Below, piece after piece: positions 33,632 through 34,215 of a stretch of DNA of 34,215 bases; the first letter of the stretch is position 1, and every line of letters begins with the position of its first letter. The notes below the pieces were generated by a model. The model saw only the letters and a list, made by a program, of their open reading frames with translations, did no database searches and was not told where the DNA came from. The stretch comes from JAXMCI01 sp046349435 (lineage in GTDB: Bacteria; Pseudomonadota; Alphaproteobacteria; Dongiales; Dongiaceae). A program made the translations under genes and the position numbers. The stretch lies in the NCBI GenBank assembly GCA_046349435.1, contig JAXMCI010000054.1, forward strand, positions 1-34,215, given 5' to 3'.

Positions 33632-34081
33632 ATGCGCAAGACCACGACCTGGATCCTCATCGCCGACGGCGCGCGCGCCCGCGTGCTGCAGTCGCACGGC
33701 GACGGCACCGGCCTGGAGCCCGCTTCGGTGCCGCCGCAGCGCACCAAGCTCGACGCCGACCGCGACGTCTATTCCGACCGGCCGGGCCGCGTGCAGGAGA
33801 GCGTCGGCGGCGCCCACCACGCCGTCGCCCGCCGCGTCGACTGGCACCGCTTCGAGAAGGAGCAGTTCGCCGGCCACGTCGCCAAGCTGATCGACGCCGC
33901 GGCGGGGGAGAAGAAGTTCGACCATCTCGTGCTGGTGGCGCCGCCGCGCACGCTCGGCGACCTGCGCGCCGCGCTGGCGCCGGCGACCCGCGCCAAGGTC
34001 AGCGCCGAGCTCGACAAGGACCTCACCCACCTGCCCGACCACGAGCTGCCGTCGCACCTCGAGGGGGTGGTGAAGCTGTAG
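33632..34081 (+). CDS. Host attachment family protein
   Basis: This 149-residue protein belongs to the family annotated as required for attachment to host cells, first noted in plant-associated bacteria. It starts with TTWILIADGARARVLQSHGD at 4-23, and HHLVLVAPPRTLGDLR-like sequence at about 100-115 (FDHLVLVAPPRTLGDLRAAL), then DKDLTHLPDHELPSHLE at the end. The fold resembles an eRF1-like domain; a biochemical role is not established and the name should not be taken literally. The ATG follows AGGAG by about 6 bases; two in-frame upstream ATGs lack such a site. It is divergent from guaB across 182 bases that should hold both promoters. Confidence 0.9.
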   Translation: MRKTTTWILIADGARARVLQSHGDGTGLEPASVPPQRTKLDADRDVYSDRPGRVQESVGGAHHAVARRVDWHRFEKEQFAGHVAKLIDAAAGEKKFDHLVLVAPPRTLGDLRAALAPATRAKVSAELDKDLTHLPDHELPSHLEGVVKL

Positions 34082-34148
34082 CGGCATCCGGTGCGGCGGC
34101 GAGGCCGCAGGGCTCACGCGAAGCCGCGAAAGGAAGAAAAGGGATTGG

Positions 34149-34176
34149 CACGCGGAGGCGCGGAGGACGCGGAGGG
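34149..34176. repeat. CGCGGAGG iterations at the window edge
   Basis: CGCGGAGG occurs at 34151-34158, 34159-34166 and 34168-34175. Such short GCGGAG iterations are part of a widespread intergenic repeat of alphaproteobacteria; the element is cut by the window end. No gene is visible between 34082 and 34215. Confidence 0.6.
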
Positions 34177-34215
34177 CGCAGCGGCAACGCTCGCGCCCTC
34201 TCCTCTGCGGCTTCG

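Overview
The window is about 34 kb of very GC-rich chromosomal DNA with densely packed genes on both strands. An alphaproteobacterium, perhaps of the Rhodospirillales, fits best. This is inferred from codon use (third positions almost always G or C), from the guaB - RsmB-like - guaA cluster, from paired DUF899 genes, and from palindromic intergenic repeats of the kinds common in that class. The sequence alone does not fix a species. No tRNA, rRNA, CRISPR array or complete insertion sequence was seen.

Layout. 1-4.6 kb: the end of a MocR-like aminotransferase gene, an alpha/beta hydrolase, a frameshifted penicillin-binding-type serine hydrolase just upstream of anmK (anhydro-MurNAc kinase, cell-wall recycling), a tiny reverse ORF and a short-chain dehydrogenase. 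4.7-9.3 kb: a LysR regulator divergent from a DHA2-type MFS exporter, a second alpha/beta hydrolase, and a second MFS transporter. 9.3-12.3 kb: two DUF899 thioredoxin-like paralogues sharing an upstream motif, with a dispersed repeat downstream of each, a DUF202 membrane protein and a membrane-protein remnant. 12.4-13.5 kb: a PIN toxin with a DUF433 antitoxin. 13.6-18.0 kb: a winged-helix regulator with a beta-propeller protein, then a LysR regulator divergent from an aldo/keto reductase and a cupin. 18.1-22.3 kb: a four-gene, translationally coupled operon for an acylated amino-sugar and its transfer (FdtA-like isomerase, DegT aminotransferase, NeuD-like acyltransferase, two-domain glycosyltransferase). 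22.4-23.3 kb: an ArsR regulator with an SRPBCC protein.

23.4-28.1 kb is disturbed. It holds a HAD phosphatase with an internal 335-bp tandem duplication, a SAM methyltransferase with a shifted C-terminus, a heavily frameshifted AraC regulator, an orphan antitoxin fragment, and a hidden, broken tcmP-like gene in DNA of lower GC. 28.2-33.5 kb is a reverse-strand purine/ribosome cluster: guaB, an RsmB-type methyltransferase gene with many frameshifts, a GNAT acetyltransferase, and guaA (frameshifted just before its C-terminus). A host-attachment-family protein gene diverges from guaB near the right edge.

The apparent frameshifts are not spread evenly. They cluster at 1.5-3.0 kb, 24.1-28.4 kb and 30.9-31.9 kb, while the stretches between are clean. 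Several hit genes expected to be essential or leave every catalytic motif intact across frames, so base-level sequence or assembly error is a serious alternative to gene decay. The points most worth following are the coupled glycan operon with its variant ketoisomerase, the DUF899 pair with a conserved promoter-like motif, the hidden tcmP remnant, and the identical duplication inside the HAD gene.
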